Assembly: GCA_029717555.1 (NCBI GenBank)
Contig: JAMDHS010000067.1
Location: 1 to 64,000, forward strand
DNA from: Peribolospora baueri
Lineage: Eukaryota; Basidiomycota; Peribolosporomycetes; Peribolosporales; Peribolosporaceae
Length of the DNA: 64,000 nucleotides
Direction: 5' to 3'
Every line of letters begins with the position of its first letter. Position 1 is the first letter of the stretch. Both the position numbers and the translations under genes were made by a program. Positions 44,156-56,700 of the stretch are shown in pieces. A model generated the notes under the pieces. The model was not told where the DNA came from. It searched no databases and saw nothing but the letters and a program-made list of their open reading frames with translations.

Positions 44156-47100
44156 ATGGTCATCCCGCCCTCGTCCCTCCTCACCCGCCTCCAGGCCTAC
44201 ACCCCCCCGCCCTCCTCTCTCCCACCGCCCAACCCCGTCCTCCGCCTCTCCCTCCCACCCATCAATGGCACCACCGGCGACAAGGCATGGCCCATGAACT
44301 ACACCCCCCTCAACCCCGTCAACTTCATCCTCCGCGCCGCTCTCATCAAGCCAAAGCAGTGGGCCGTCGTCAACGCCGACAAGGGGTGGGGCGTCACCTA
44401 CGACGTCTGGTGAGTCCACGCGCCCACCTCGGCTTGTGTGGGGCGATCGGATGGGACCGGGTGGATGGATGGATGGATGGATGGATGGACGGGTGGATGG
44501 GCTTGGTTAACGTCGGGCCCCGCTCCTCTCATCTCCCTCCCCCACCCCGCTCAGGGCGCAACGTGTCCAAAACCTCGCCTACGCCCTTCTCTCCATCGGC
44601 CTCAGGCCCGGCGATCGCGTCGCCGTCATCTCTCCCAACGCGCCCCTCATCGCCGACGCTCATTACGGTGTCTTGGCCGCCAAGGGCGTCATCACACCTC
44701 TCAAGTGAGTCTCTTTGCGGCGGGGAGAAGGCATGGCGCGGGAGCCTCGCCGACCCAGCTCGGCCCAGAAACTGACCCAACTCGCGTCTCCGCTCCGCCG
44801 CTCTCTCCCTTTTCCCGCCACTCCCTCCTCCCAGCATCCGCAACTCCCCCGCGGAGATTGCTTACATCCTCTCCCACTCCGGCGCCCGCTTTGTTCTCTG
44901 CGACTCCGAGTTTGCCCACCTCCTCCCCTCCACCACCGCCGCTGGCTCCGCCTTCCGAGACCTGCAGATCATCATCTCCAATGACTCCGGCGGACGAGAC
45001 CCCACGGACGATTACGAGAGGTTCTTGGACGCCGGCAGAAAGTTCAGCCGCGGGAGGGGCTGGGAGGGTCTCGAGAGCGTCCGGGACGAGACCGATCCTT
45101 GTGCGCTTTGTTACACGTCGGTGAGAAGACCCGCGGTTGTCCAGGACGCCAAGGCAGAGTTGAGGGAGAGGCTCCTGTGCACCGCTCACTCCTCTTTCAT
45201 TCCTCGTTTCATCTGCGCTTTTGGTCGCTTTTCTTCTCTTTGTGCTCGCCCCTGCGGCTGCCGTCACTTCCATTCCAGGGAACGACAGGTCGTCCCAAGG
45301 GAGTGATCACGACCTTCCGAGGAAGCTATCTGGCTGCGTGAGTCGATGCCTCCCCCGTGCCCCCCACTCCTCCACGTTATCTCCACTGCTCTGGCCCTCT
45401 TCCTTCTCTTCCATTGACCGCCCGGCCCCATCGAAAACACCGCCATATAACACGTCTCGTTCTCACAGCGTAGCAAACGCCTTCGAAGCTGGCATAACCT
45501 CCACCTCTGTCTACCTATGGGTCCTCCCCTTGTTCCACGCCTGCGGCTGGACCTTCCCCTGGGCCGTCACCGCTGCCCTCGGTACGCACATGACGGCTCG
45601 CAAGGTCGATTATGACCAGCTCTGGAAGCTCTTCTTGGAGGGCGGCGTCACGCATTATTGTGGCGCTCCGACGGTGCGTTGCCAATCTTGATCCCGGGCT
45701 GGCAAGGTCTTGTGCGCGCCCTGACCACGCGGGACTCACTCCACTTCGCTCTACTCTCTCGGTCCGTTGCCTTTGTTTCTTGCTCCCAGGTCCAAATCGG
45801 GATCGTCAACCACCCCCTTGCCCGCCGCCTCCCCAACCCCGTTTTCGTTACCATCGCCGCCTCCGCCCCCACCGCTCATCTCCTGGGCAAGCTTGAGGCG
45901 CTCAACCTCATCCCGGTCCATGTCTACGGCCTCACCGAGACGTACGGGCCCATCACGCGCAGATACTCCGAGCCTGAGTGGGCCAGTTTGTCGTTGGACG
46001 AGAGGGCCCGCCTGCAGGCCAGGCAGGGCCATGGGTGAGTTAGGACCGATCGTGGGCGCGCTTCGGGGAAATGAGAAATACGAGCTCACCCTTTTACCGA
46101 CGCCTTGCCTCCTTTTTTCCCCCGCATGGATCCAGTTTCCTGACCGCTGATGAGGTCCGCGTGGTTAAGCCCTCGGACGACCCCGACGCCCCCTTGGTCG
46201 ACGTCAAGCGAGACGGCAAGGAGCTGGGCGAGATTGTGATGCGCGGCAACATCGTCATGAAGGAGTACTACTGCGACAACAAGGCCACACGCAAGGCGAG
46301 CAGGTGCGGTTGGTTCAGGAGCGGCGACTTGGCCGTCCGCCATCCCGGCGGGGAGATTCACATCCTCGATCGTGGCAAGGAGTAAGTCCTGTCGTCCTCC
46401 GTCTCCCGTCGCTCCTGGCCCAGAGCACACGTCAGCGGGCACGCCCACGTTTGTTCGCTCTCCCCGCACGCAACTGTAGCATCATCATCAGCGGAGGCGA
46501 GAACATCAGCTCTCTGGGTGAGCGAGCGGAGGTTTTTCTTTTAAAGCGTCTTGATGGCCTCGGACTCGGCTGACCGGACCGTCCTCTTTTCCTTCGCTTT
46601 TCGTCTCTTCACCTCCCTTCCTCCGTTTTTTCTCTCGTCTTTTACCCGACCCTGGTCGTCGGCATGCACCCGACTCTCCGCCTTCGCAGCCGTCGAAGCA
46701 GAGCTGGCCCGCCACCCCTCCGTACTCGAGTGCAGCGTCGTCGCGCGACGCCACCCAAAGTGGGGAGAGAAGCCGCATGCCTTCATCGTCCTTCACCAGT
46801 CACACAAAGACAAGTGTATCGCCAGGCCTGACGAATACGCCGCCGAGATCAAGGTGCTTGCCGCTTTTATCTCTCCTGTGTCCCTCACACACGCACACGC
46901 ATACACAGATCCATCGGCGAGCGCGGAGAGCATGACACAAGCGTGATCGATGACTCAATGGGCCTTTTTTCGCGTCTGTCGTCCGAATCCCGAACAGGCC
47001 TTTGTGCGCAAGTCGATGAGCGGTTTCGCAGTTCCGGAGGTGCGCGATCCATTCCTCCCTCTCTCGTCCCTTGGAGCCACTGCCACCAGTACTCACCTCT

Positions 47101-47394
47101 CTCCGTTCTTCCGTACGGACGGTCCGTCCGCCGTCCAACAGTGGGTGCAAATCGTGGATGAGTGCGTACCCACGCTGCCGGCGGCTCCACGACAGTCTCG
47201 TCGCGCGTATCCGTCTCCGTACACTGTCTCGTTCCGAACCTGACTGAGCCTCTCCTCTCCTCTCTCTTCTGGTCATGTCTTCCCCTCATTCCCTTCCACC
47301 CCTCTCCCCGGGCGATCCGCGTCTCAGACTGCCGAAAACGTCGACCGGCAAGCTCCAGAAGAACGTGCTTCGCGAACGCGTGTCGAAGCTCTGA
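44156..47394 (+). CDS. Peroxisomal AMP-forming acyl-CoA ligase, 591 aa
   Basis: Twelve exons: 44156-44409, 44555-44704, 44835-45120, 45279-45337, 45469-45673, 45790-46034, 46136-46381, 46480-46517, 46690-46853, 46998-47039, 47142-47161 and 47328-47394. They join in phase to 591 residues. ANL-superfamily enzymes activate a carboxylic acid with ATP to an acyl-adenylate, then form the CoA thioester. Core motifs: TSGTTGRPKGV (P-loop), HVYGLTETYGP (A5), CGWFRSGDLAVRHPGG (A7), LDRGKDIIISGGENIS (hinge, A8) and LPKTSTGKLQK (A10, catalytic Lys). The protein ends RERVSKL: a canonical C-terminal SKL peroxisomal targeting signal. The general length and order fit medium-chain, short-chain or aromatic acyl-CoA ligases; the acid is not predictable. 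Intron 1 contains a (GGAT)n microsatellite. Confidence 0.94.
44461..44489. repeat. (GGAT)n microsatellite in ligase intron 1
   Basis: About seven tandem GGAT units inside the first intron of the CoA ligase gene. Confidence 0.9.
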
Positions 47395-47794
47395 CTTGGA
47401 AACCCACCTCCACCGCGGTCCGGCATGCGGTATCCTACGTAGGCCTCTCCCGCCCGACCGGACCGGACCGGATTGAGAGGGACCCGTTTTATAGATGCGT
47501 GCTGTATACCTCGCGTCACGCTCCTGTCTCTATAGAGTGATCTCCCAGCACACGCTGCATGTATGTCTCATAAACGATAGTGAACAACATAGGAATCGTT
47601 GATGGTTGGAGGAAAGCGTTATGGGCAAAAGAAGTGCCCAGTTTTTACGAACGCGACCGGCGACAATGCGTGTCCTTCTCGTCTTTTCCGGTATAACGAA
47701 CGCCACGTTACGATCGATCTTCACTTAACCTACCGGCCCGTGCCGAGAAGCCCTGGCCTGGCCATGAATGATGATTTTGTCCGGCACATCAAGC
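47395..47794. other. Convergent 3' intergenic region
   Basis: Four hundred nt between the stops of the convergent CoA ligase and dehydrogenase genes. It includes an imperfect GACCGGACCGGACCGG repeat near 47456-47471. No gene seen. Confidence 0.5.
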
Positions 47795-48806
47795 TCAAGC
47801 GACCATGCCTCCGTCAATGGCGATCTCGGAGCCAGTCATAAACGAGCTCTCATCGCTGCCCAAGAAGACCTGCGGACACGAACCCCATCGATGCGTACGT
47901 AAGCCGAGCCCGCGTTCTCCGGACGGAGCGCACCGCTCTTCGACCCATGTCACGTCGCCGAAAAGGTCCCAGCCCCGGCGGGGGCGCTCTCCACTTACCA
48001 CCAAGTTGCCGATCTCTTCGGAAGTGCCCAGCCTGCCCACCGGTGTGGCGGCGATGGCGACGCTTCGCTCGTCTCGTCCGGCATTGTCCATGAGGGGCGT
48101 CTCTATACCGCCGGGATGAATGGAGTTGACTGGAAAGGAGGAGGGGAGAGAGTCCGAAATCCGAGTCCTCGCTCAGCGCTCCCGGACCACTCGCCGCTCT
48201 CGTCCGTTCGTTTTCCATACTCCATCACATGTACACACCTCGTATGCCGCGAGATGCCCAGTCCCGAGCCATCGTCCTCGCAAAGCCTCGGACCGCCCAT
48301 TTGCTGAACACCGAGAAACGCTCGTCAGCGTTTCACGGGTCGCCTCTACGGGACGGGTGGGCGACCTGGTGGTATGGCACTCCACCGCCGGACTCACCTC
48401 ATAGCGTACGCTCCGTTGAGCGGGTGAGACTTGAGGCCGCCGACGGAAGAAGTGATGATCTGCGCCGCCGAGGAGAAGGTGTGGACAAGTATGTACGGAC
48501 GGAAGACGGAGAGCATCGAAGCGTGGAGTGGATCGCCGCGCTCACCACCGAGCTACCCGTTTTCAAATACGGCGAAGCGCTCTTGATTCCCAGCCAAACT
48601 GTCCCATGCCGAGATGGACATGCCAGGATCAACGTGGTTAGTTTTTTTTATTTTTTTTATTTCTCTGTTTCCAGATAGGACTGCGTGTGTGGGAACCCCG
48701 GTCGAACCATGACCCATTTATAGCTTCCTCACCTCCCTTGGCGTTCACGTCCATGATCCTATCATATTCCTCCTGCGCTCGGTCCATTCGGCAGTCAGTT
48801 TCTCCC

Positions 48807-48838
<32 letters not shown>

Positions 48839-49443
48839 GGCAGGTGCCGCCCGAGCGGTGCACGTATACACAGTCTCCTCACCTCCGTGTACTCTTCCAA
48901 CGGCTTGAACCCCACCATGATGCCGGCGTTCAAAAACAAAATGTCCAACGTGCCCCCCCACCTCTGTGCGGCCTCCTTCGTGGACCGTTCCACGTCTGCC
49001 GACTTGGAAACGTCCGCGACGACCGAGTGGACGCGGGAGCGCAGCAGCTCGCCGCCGTCGTCCGCGTCGGCACAGATGGCGGACTGGAGGGCTTGGAAGG
49101 CGCCGTCGAGCGCCCCAGCGGACTTGTCCACCATCGTCACGCCCCGAGCGCCAGCGAGGAGAATGGCCTTGACGGCGCCGAGACCGATGCCGCTGGCCGC
49201 GCCCTGATCCGACCGAACCGATTCGACGAGGAAATATGAGCGAGAACGCTTAACGGTTACAAGTTACGGACCGACCCGACCCGACCGGTGCGGGTGGAGA
49301 GCGAGAGAGCGACGAGTCAATGGTCGACAATCGTCTTTGACGCTCACCGTGACCACCGCCGACTTTCCCGCCAGCCTGCTGCTGTTGCCTTGGAGCGCTG
49401 CCGCGTTGGCTGGCGGAGCAGCAGTAGAGGAGGAGGAAGCCAT
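47795..49443 (-). CDS. Short-chain dehydrogenase/reductase, 280 aa
   Basis: Eight exons: 49443-49348, 49203-48883, 48772-48733, 48598-48546, 48459-48398, 48303-48239, 48129-47999 and 47869-47795, giving 280 residues in frame. Classical SDR Rossmann enzyme that oxidises or reduces an alcohol/ketone with NAD(P)(H). Motifs: VVTGAASGIGLGAV (TGxxxGxG cofactor loop, split by intron 1), DILFLNAGIM (NAG), the IITSSVGGLKS Ser, NGAYAMSKWAVRGFARTMAR (catalytic YxxxK), VNSIHPGGIETPLM and the usual tail FMTGSEIAIDGGMVA. An acidic residue after the second beta strand (VTMVDKSAG) hints at NAD(H) preference. Intron 2 contains a 28-T run on the coding strand. Probably works with the neighbouring AKR, ligase and transporters; that is inference. 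Confidence 0.93.
48810..48837. repeat. A28 homopolymer in SDR intron 2
   Basis: Twenty-eight consecutive A on the plus strand (T on the coding strand), about 36 nt upstream of the acceptor of SDR exon 3, where it can serve as the polypyrimidine tract. Confidence 0.95.
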
Positions 49444-49904
49444 GTCTGTACCAAGGGAGAGCGTTCGTTTGTGGAAGGGAAGGGAAGCGAATCGAATATC
49501 CCTCCCGTCCGTCCCTCGTCGTCGGTGATTTTCTCTATTCCAACGCAGACCGAGACCGAGCCCCGCAAGCGCCACGGCGGGATGAAGATCTCCGACTCCG
49601 CACTGACTGCGGCTGACATGAACGAGTAACGGTAATCATTATTGCATTTCCAGGTCGACACTTCCTCCGCCTCGACGGAATAATGACAGGGCGAGACGGA
49701 CGGTGAATAGACGATCGCACGAATAGCAGGGTACTAGGTACGTAGACAGGGCATGCGAGGACGTTCAGAGTGCGCCGGATGGACGGGGTGGGGTACCGCC
49801 CTTCCCTCCCCGCCCACACGGCCCGGCCAGGGAGGCCGTGGATGGAAGGAGAGTTGGGAATTCGTACAAAGGTATTAGTGAAAGGACAGGGGCCAGGGCC
49901 AGAC
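49444..49904. other. Intergenic region, SDR promoter and MFS 3' end
   Basis: About 460 nt between the SDR start and the MFS stop on the same strand. It must contain the SDR promoter and MFS 3' UTR. No gene or repeat of note. Confidence 0.45.
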
Positions 49905-52900
49905 TCAAATGACGTATCTGAAGCCGGACCATCTGGGAACAAACGCGGGTACAAGTTGGTAGGCGGGAAGAGAGAAAGAGAGGGAGGGAGGGAGAGACGT
50001 CGATCAGTTTTTCGTCCCGTTCGTCGAGCGGTCCGAACAAACGGAACCCAGCCAAACAGAACGGCGGGTTAAGAACTTACAGGTCGCCCTTAACCGCCCT
50101 AGCCTCTTGGGCGCTCGCAAACGTGCCTCCGGTCCAGGGGATGCGACGGAGCATGCCTTTGGCGTGCATCGTGCTGTTGGCGGCGAGGGTGGGGTCGATG
50201 ATTTCGTCGCGTTCGCCGCGTTCGCGTTTCTTGTTCTAGGGCGATAGGAGGGGGGGAGGGAAGGGTGGGCGTGTGAGCGACAAAGGCCACGTTCGTCCCA
50301 CGGCGCTGCGTCGGATCGGATGGATTCCGACGTACCTCGCTATCGAGACCCCACATGTAAACGAGGGTGGAGATGATGCCGATGCCAATGTACATGAGCA
50401 CGAGACCGTGGCCGAGACGGTAGCGCGGGGAGTCTTTGGTCATGTAAACGTTGGACGAGACGGCACCGTTGATGTTGCCAAAGCCGATGAAAATGGCCAT
50501 GACGACGCTTCGCTGTGTGGTGTTGAAGAATGGAGAGACGCGGAGGGCAAGGAAGGAGGCAGGAAGAAGCAATGGGCGGGCGGGAAACTTGAGCGCCCTC
50601 CGCTCAGGTGCCTCGCCAGAGCGAGTCACGACACGACGTCCAAGCATCTCACCTTGTAAGAGCCCTCGGTGTTGTTACCAACCCAAGCGACGGTGTTGGC
50701 GATGAGCGGGTAGATGCCGGCGGATGCGAGGTAGATAGCAAAATAGGAGACGGCACTGGGAACGAGAATTCGGTAAGGCTAGATGGACAGCAGGACCTGA
50801 AAGACGAAAAACTCACTTGTTGGTCGTAGTGATGAGGATGATGTAACCAGCCACACCGATACACATGAAGATGAGGTTGTACAGGCCTCGCTTGCCCGTC
50901 CTGTCCGCGAGCACGCCGACGATGCCTAGGGAAAGGAGCGTCAAAGTGAGTGAGTAGACAAGGGAGAGAGAACGGACTGAGGGGCCGGAAAGATGGAGCG
51001 GAGCCACGCCGTCACTCACAAGTGACGATACACGCGAAAACGTAAATCGGCACCGAAAGCAGGTTCGCCGCCGTGCTCTGATATCCGAGAGCCTTGATGA
51101 TGGTGGGCGTGAAGAGGGAAAAGGCGTACAAGGGCATGTCGCTCCTGCTCGTCCGTCCATGGGAGCAGAAGGGGACGGGAACGCAAGAAAGCATAAATGG
51201 AACAGCGTGAGCAGTACGGTCACGACGGCCGGTTGTCTCGGCGGACTGCACACCAAAGGCGCCATCTAATCTCCCCGCGTCGCCCGTTCTCACGAGACCA
51301 CGACGCTCACCCGACGTAAACCAGACTAGCGATCCAGGTCTTCCAATCCCACATGGCGTCCCACATCGCCTGCCACCGGAAGTGCTCCCCTCCTGCGCTG
51401 AACTGCTGATCCTTCTGCAGCCTCCTCACCACCGCCGCGCGCTCCTTTTCAGTAAGGAACGTGGCGGTGTCGGGGAAGTCTACGAGGACAAAGTAGGAGA
51501 GTCCGCCGAGCACTACGGTTAGGAGACCTTCGAGTATGAAAATCTGTTGCGAGGGAGATGTGGAAGGAAAATGTGGCCGGGCGAGCAGCGTAAGGTGGGA
51601 CTGGCAGACAAAATAGGATGTCCAAACGACCCAGGGGGAACTGCGAGGGCAGCCATTTGAGGGCGACGGCGAAGAGATGAAGACCGAGAAAAAAAAGGCC
51701 AGGCGGACTCACCCACGACCAACCAGCCTTCCCGCCGATGCCGTCCATGTTGTGAATAGCGGCGGCGAGGAGACCGCCGAAAGCGCCCTGTAGCGGCGAG
51801 GAAGCAAATGCCCAAGTTGGTCAGTAGCTGCGTCCCCCGCCGTCTGACACGCGCGTCCCACGCGTGCGGTCCGCTCCTTCCCGAGGCTGACGCACCGAGA
51901 CGGTAGCGGCGCTAAAGAAGAGAGCACTGCGGAGGCCAAACTCGCTGCGCCTGTACCAGCTAGAGAGGAGGAACTGAGCGCCGGGGAAGAGGCCAGCTTC
52001 GAATACGCCAAGGAAGAAGCGGGCCGCCACGAGGCCTGTTTCGTTGGTTGGGAAATGAGTGGGAACAGAAAGGAAGAGGCGAAAAAAGAGCATGGCATGA
52101 AAGAACATAATGAGATGTTGGCCCGGAAGAGACGACAAAACGAGACGAGGAGCTGACCTGAGTAGTTGTGCACGAGACCTTGAGAGAGCATGGCGATGCC
52201 CCAAAGCACCCTAAAGGGAAGGAAGAAGGACGAGGGGTGGATAATTGAAAATGATGAGAACTAAGTAAGCGAGTGACTATCTACCGGCGCGAACTATGCC
52301 CTCTGTCCTCGCTACCAGCTCACATGATCAGAGGAAACCAAATGGTCGGCCTCATCGACTTGAGCAAGACGTTGGAGGGCACCTCGAAGAGGGCGTAGGG
52401 GAAGAAGAAGGTGGTGAGCGCCCAGTTGTACTGGCTTCCGGTGATGTTGATGTCCTTCTCCAGGCCGTAGAGCCGGGCGTTGCCGCTGTGGATCCCGGAT
52501 GTAGAATAGGAGAATCGAAACAGAGGAGAGGAACTCTTCAGACGGGTCGAGTCAAAGGCGCATCTGGGAAGGTAGCGCGAGGCGCGAGAAGGAAGGGCAA
52601 AAACTCACATGGCGGTGCGGTCCAAGAAGCTGGTCCGGAGCGAGAAAAGAAGAGTACACGTCAGGTCGACGCCTTCGCGAACATCGATGCGCATGGCCAA
52701 GCTCACCTGAGCAAATAAAGCAAGGAGAGGATGGGCACAAGGCGGAGGTCGATCTTGCGCACCAGGCGCCTCTCTTGTTCGCTAGGCAATCGAACGGATG
52801 GCGAAGGCGATGCGATGTCAGCGCAAGCGTACTCCCTTCCTCTCGCACACACGCCCCAGCCCGGCGGACGACGAAGAAGGGCATGGCGACACCTGCCACG

Positions 52901-53111
52901 GGGACACTCACGGCGTGAGCTCGTCCACGTCGTCGGCAGCGGCCTCGGCACCAACCTCGGTCTTGACGGGCTCGACGCCATCCTCACCGGGAGATGCGGA
53001 GCGCTGATCGGCGGCGCGCTCGTGATGGCCGACCGCCGAGGCGGAGGCGGAGGCGGAGAGGGGCGGTTTCTTGTCGTCCGCGGGGGAGACGGGATCGAGG
53101 GGTGCGGTCAT
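49905..53111 (-). CDS. MFS transporter, allantoate-permease (ACS) family, 551 aa
   Basis: Fourteen exons join in frame: 53111-52912, 52781-52707, 52629-52609, 52485-52324, 52210-52158, 52035-51896, 51787-51713, 51543-51311, 51144-51020, 50925-50817, 50755-50653, 50512-50336, 50235-50081 and 49932-49905. The protein has 551 residues and about 12 membrane helices. It resembles the fungal anion:cation symporter family (Dal5, Tna1, Liz1 and relatives), plasma-membrane importers of allantoate, nicotinate, pantothenate and other carboxylates. Signature segments: RKIDLRLVPILSLLYLLSFL then DRTAIGNARLYGLEKD, LVAARFFLGVFEAGLFPG, LSSWYRRSEFGLR, DMPLYAFSLFTPTIIKALGY, GVLADRTGKRGLYN, NTVAWVGNNTEGSYKRSVV and GNINGAVSSNVYMTKDSPRY. 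The acidic N-terminal tail is cytosolic by family. One donor (GTCAGC after exon 5) is non-consensus but keeps frame and conserved residues. Confidence 0.92.
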
Positions 53112-53787
53112 GGCGAATTGGGGGGATGGTGGTGGAGGAAGACGAGGAGGAGGGAGTGGCTGAGGAGGGTCCCCAAATTGGAGCGAGCTTTGCCGGTCCG
53201 ATAGATGGACGACGGACGACCGGCCGGACGACCGAAGCTTGGACGACCGAAGCTTGGACGAGTTGTGGCAGTCGGTCGGCGTCGGCGTCTCGGCCCGCCT
53301 TCAGCCATTTGACGTGCAGCCACCAGCCACGGATGCTTCTCGTCCGGGCGGGGCACGCGCGGGGCACCACCGTTCAACCGGGGCGGGATTGACGGAGAGC
53401 ACGATGGCGCTGGAGATAATGGAGATAAGAGGACGACCCGCTCCTTCGGGGCTCGCTTCCGGAGACACACACCCAAACGCAGACGGATCAGACACGGTGC
53501 ACGCCCTCGCCATGTATGCACATCTCCAGTGCTGGGGAAGATACGACGCTGACGGTGAGCAGATAAATGGATAGATGGATCATCTGTATGGATCATCTGC
53601 GTGGGAGGAAAGCTCGGATAGGGCTGCAACGGTTCCCGTCTCTTCGGTGCATGTTAGCCAGATAGATAGACAGACAGATGGATGAACGGTGTCCGCGATT
53701 CACCACCTCCCTCTCCACCGTCCCTCCACCCTCCTTCTTCCTCCTCGACCATTCGTCCGTCCACGCGGCGGCATCGTCACGCACGCT
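53112..53787. other. Intergenic region with a direct 15-bp repeat
   Basis: About 680 nt between the MFS start and the ABC transporter stop. It contains a perfect tandem duplication of GGACGACCGAAGCTT at 53226-53255, a nearby TGGATCATCTG direct repeat at about 53574-53600 and a GATA/GACA microsatellite near 53660-53685. No gene supported. Confidence 0.55.
53226..53255. repeat. Two tandem copies of a 15-bp unit
   Basis: GGACGACCGAAGCTT occurs twice back to back, about 115 nt upstream of the MFS start codon. Confidence 0.9.
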
Positions 53788-56700
53788 TCACCAGCCTGCC
53801 GCGCCGCGTGCAGACTTGGACTCGGCCAACGCCTTCAGCTCGGCCGCCTCGCCGGATTGAGCGACCTGGACGAATAGCAAGCCGTCGTCAGTCAGTCGCC
53901 GCAAACGCAAGACGAGGCATGGACGGAGGGGGCACGCGCGGATACGCACCAGCGACTTGAACAGCCCCGCCTCCTTGCTGAGCAGAGCGAGCGGCGTGTC
54001 GAATTCCTGCGTGTGTGTGTCAGAAGAACATGAACGTGATGAGCGTCACCCCGAAGAGGAAGAAAAGGAGATGAGCAACGGGCTGGTCGCCGCTCACCGC
54101 GATCTTGCCGGCGGAGAGGACGAGAATCTTGTCGTAGTCCATGATCGTCCGCAAGCGATGCGCTACCGTGAAGAGCGTCTGGTCGGCGCCAAACTCGTGA
54201 CGAATAGCAGCCTGGATCTGCGCGTCCGTCTCGTGATCGACAGAGGCCGTGGCTGCGGGAAGACGTGGTTAGACCTGAGGCAACCCCTTACAGCTTCCAA
54301 ACCGCCATTCTCCTCCCCAGCTCCGCATGCTCACCCTCGTCGAGAATAATCAGTTTGGAAGATCGAACGAGCGCGCGAGCCAGAGCGATAAGCTGACGTT
54401 CGCCTTGGGAAAAGTTGGAGCCGCCGGTGGACACGACGGTGTCCAGCGTGATGGCGCTTCGGCCGCCGCCACCGGATGTCGCCGTCGCCGGAGTGGCGCT
54501 GCCCGACGCCTCCGCCTCCGCCGAAGACCGAGGGCCGAGGCCGACGGACTGGAGCGCCCGGTTGAACTGCAGGTCAGGCACCTCATCGAACGGCGCGAGA
54601 TTGTCGCGAACCGTCCCGGAGAACAAAGTAGGATCTTGCGGAATGATGGTGATCGACCTTCGCAAGTTGTCGAGGTTCACCTTGGACACGTCCATCGAGT
54701 CCAGCCACACCTCACCCTCCGTGGGGATCATTCGCAGCAGGGCGAGCGCTAGAGTGCTCTTCCCGGACCCCGTCCTGCCCACGATGCCCACCTTTTCGCC
54801 GGCCTTGACGGAGAATGATAGATCCTTCAGCACCGTCGGGCCGTCCTTGGAGTAGCGCGCGCTCAAGTTTTCCACAGTGACCGCTCCCGACATCGGCCAG
54901 GCCGCGGGCGGGACGCCGGCATTGGTCGGCTCGGGCTCGTGAGGGATGACAAGGTACTGATGGATGCGCTCTAGAGAGTTTGCCTGGACTTCCCACTCGT
55001 TCATCATCCTAATCAGGTACAGCAACATTTCCGCAAACCCAATGGCGAGGGTGAGCGTGAAGCCGATCTGCGACGACGTCATGTTGGACCCCAGCGCGGC
55101 CGCCGCCGCCAGTGATCCGAACACTGCGCCGAGCGCGTTGACACGGATGGAAACCCAGCGATTGAGCTGGTAGGAAGTGTGTGAGGACCTGGAAAGGCCG
55201 TCCACTTTGACTTGGACCTCCTTGAAGAACATGTCCTGGACGCCGAAAGCACGAATGGTGGAGATGCCGTTGACGGAGATCGACGCTCCGAAATGACTAA
55301 AGAGGGGTGAACGGGCGTTGGACATTGTCCGTTTGACTGTCAGCATGGCCCGGATGTAGAGCTGCGTGAGGTATGTGGCCAAGATCGTGATGGCTATTCC
55401 CGGAATGATGATGACCGGCAAGTTCAGGAGCACCGTTACGAGCTTGAAGACCATCGAAGCCATGTCGATGGCAAGCATCCGCGTAAGGGAGACGATCGGT
55501 CCGTCATAGGCCCGTATGTCCTGCGAGAATCGGCTGATCATCCTTCCCAAAGGTGTGCGGTCGAGCCATTCGAGCGTGCACAAAAACACAGAGTTGGCCA
55601 GCGATGCGTGCACACTACGGCAGGCGCGGATGGCGGCGACAAAGAAGATGACGTTGAAAAGGGAGGTGAGGATGAGCTCGGCGCTGAGAAGGGAGAGGTA
55701 GCCGCCGATATAGCTAATTCAGACAAATGAAAAGGACGGTTAATCGAGTCATCTTTAGCCAGCGAAGGCCACCGTGCTCGGCAATGGAGACGCACCGAGC
55801 AGCATCAACCTCCCCCGGAAGCTCATACTGATGGGCCCAATGGCCAAGCCACCAAAGCGTGAGCAAACCAAATCCTTCGCTCAAACAGATAATCACGATC
55901 AGGAGCGCCCAGAAGCCGGCGTTTCCGATGGAGCCGAAGAGAACCTTTGCAGCGGGCCATGTGAGGCGCCCAATGGCCTTCTCTTCCTGTCATGGAGGCC
56001 GAAGATGAACCCGCAGGAATAAGGTCAGACTCTGTCGCAAATGATGAGCTGCCACCTCGAACACTGACCTCAATGACGAGCTTTCCGTCTTCTTTCCTGT
56101 TCTTGTCGTCGTCAGCGCTCTCCACAGCTTCGTCTTTCTCGAATTCAGGCTCGACCGACTCATCCACAATCTCCTCCTCTGTACGCGTGAGGATAAGGCC
56201 GGGCTGGGACTTGAGCACCTGATTCAAGCCACCTGCGGCCGCGATCCCGCCGTCCTGATTGAGGACGACGGCGAAAGCAATCGCCGGACGTGCGAGGGCG
56301 ACGTGATGGGTGGCCAAAAAGACTTGAATAGCGTGTATTTCAATCAGAGGCGTCAGCAAAGAGAAGTGTGACAAGGGAGGTAAACCAACAAATGGACTCA
56401 CCAGTACGTCCGTGAAGGAGGTCACCGAGCAAGCAATTCCTCACAACCCAGGATGCGGTGCCGATGTCGAGAGCAGAAAGGACGTCATCGAGGAGGACTA
56501 TCTCAGCCCTCGAGTACACGGCGCGGGCAAGGGCCACGCGAGCCTTCTGGCCTCCGGAAAGGGTGAGTCCTGGAAGCGACCAACGCGACCATCGGATGAG
56601 TGGACGATAAGGACAGTCAACCGCAACCGTACTAAAGCCTCCCACCTCTTTCGCCAACCTCACTGAACGATTGAAAACACGTGGGAAAGAGAACGAAGAG

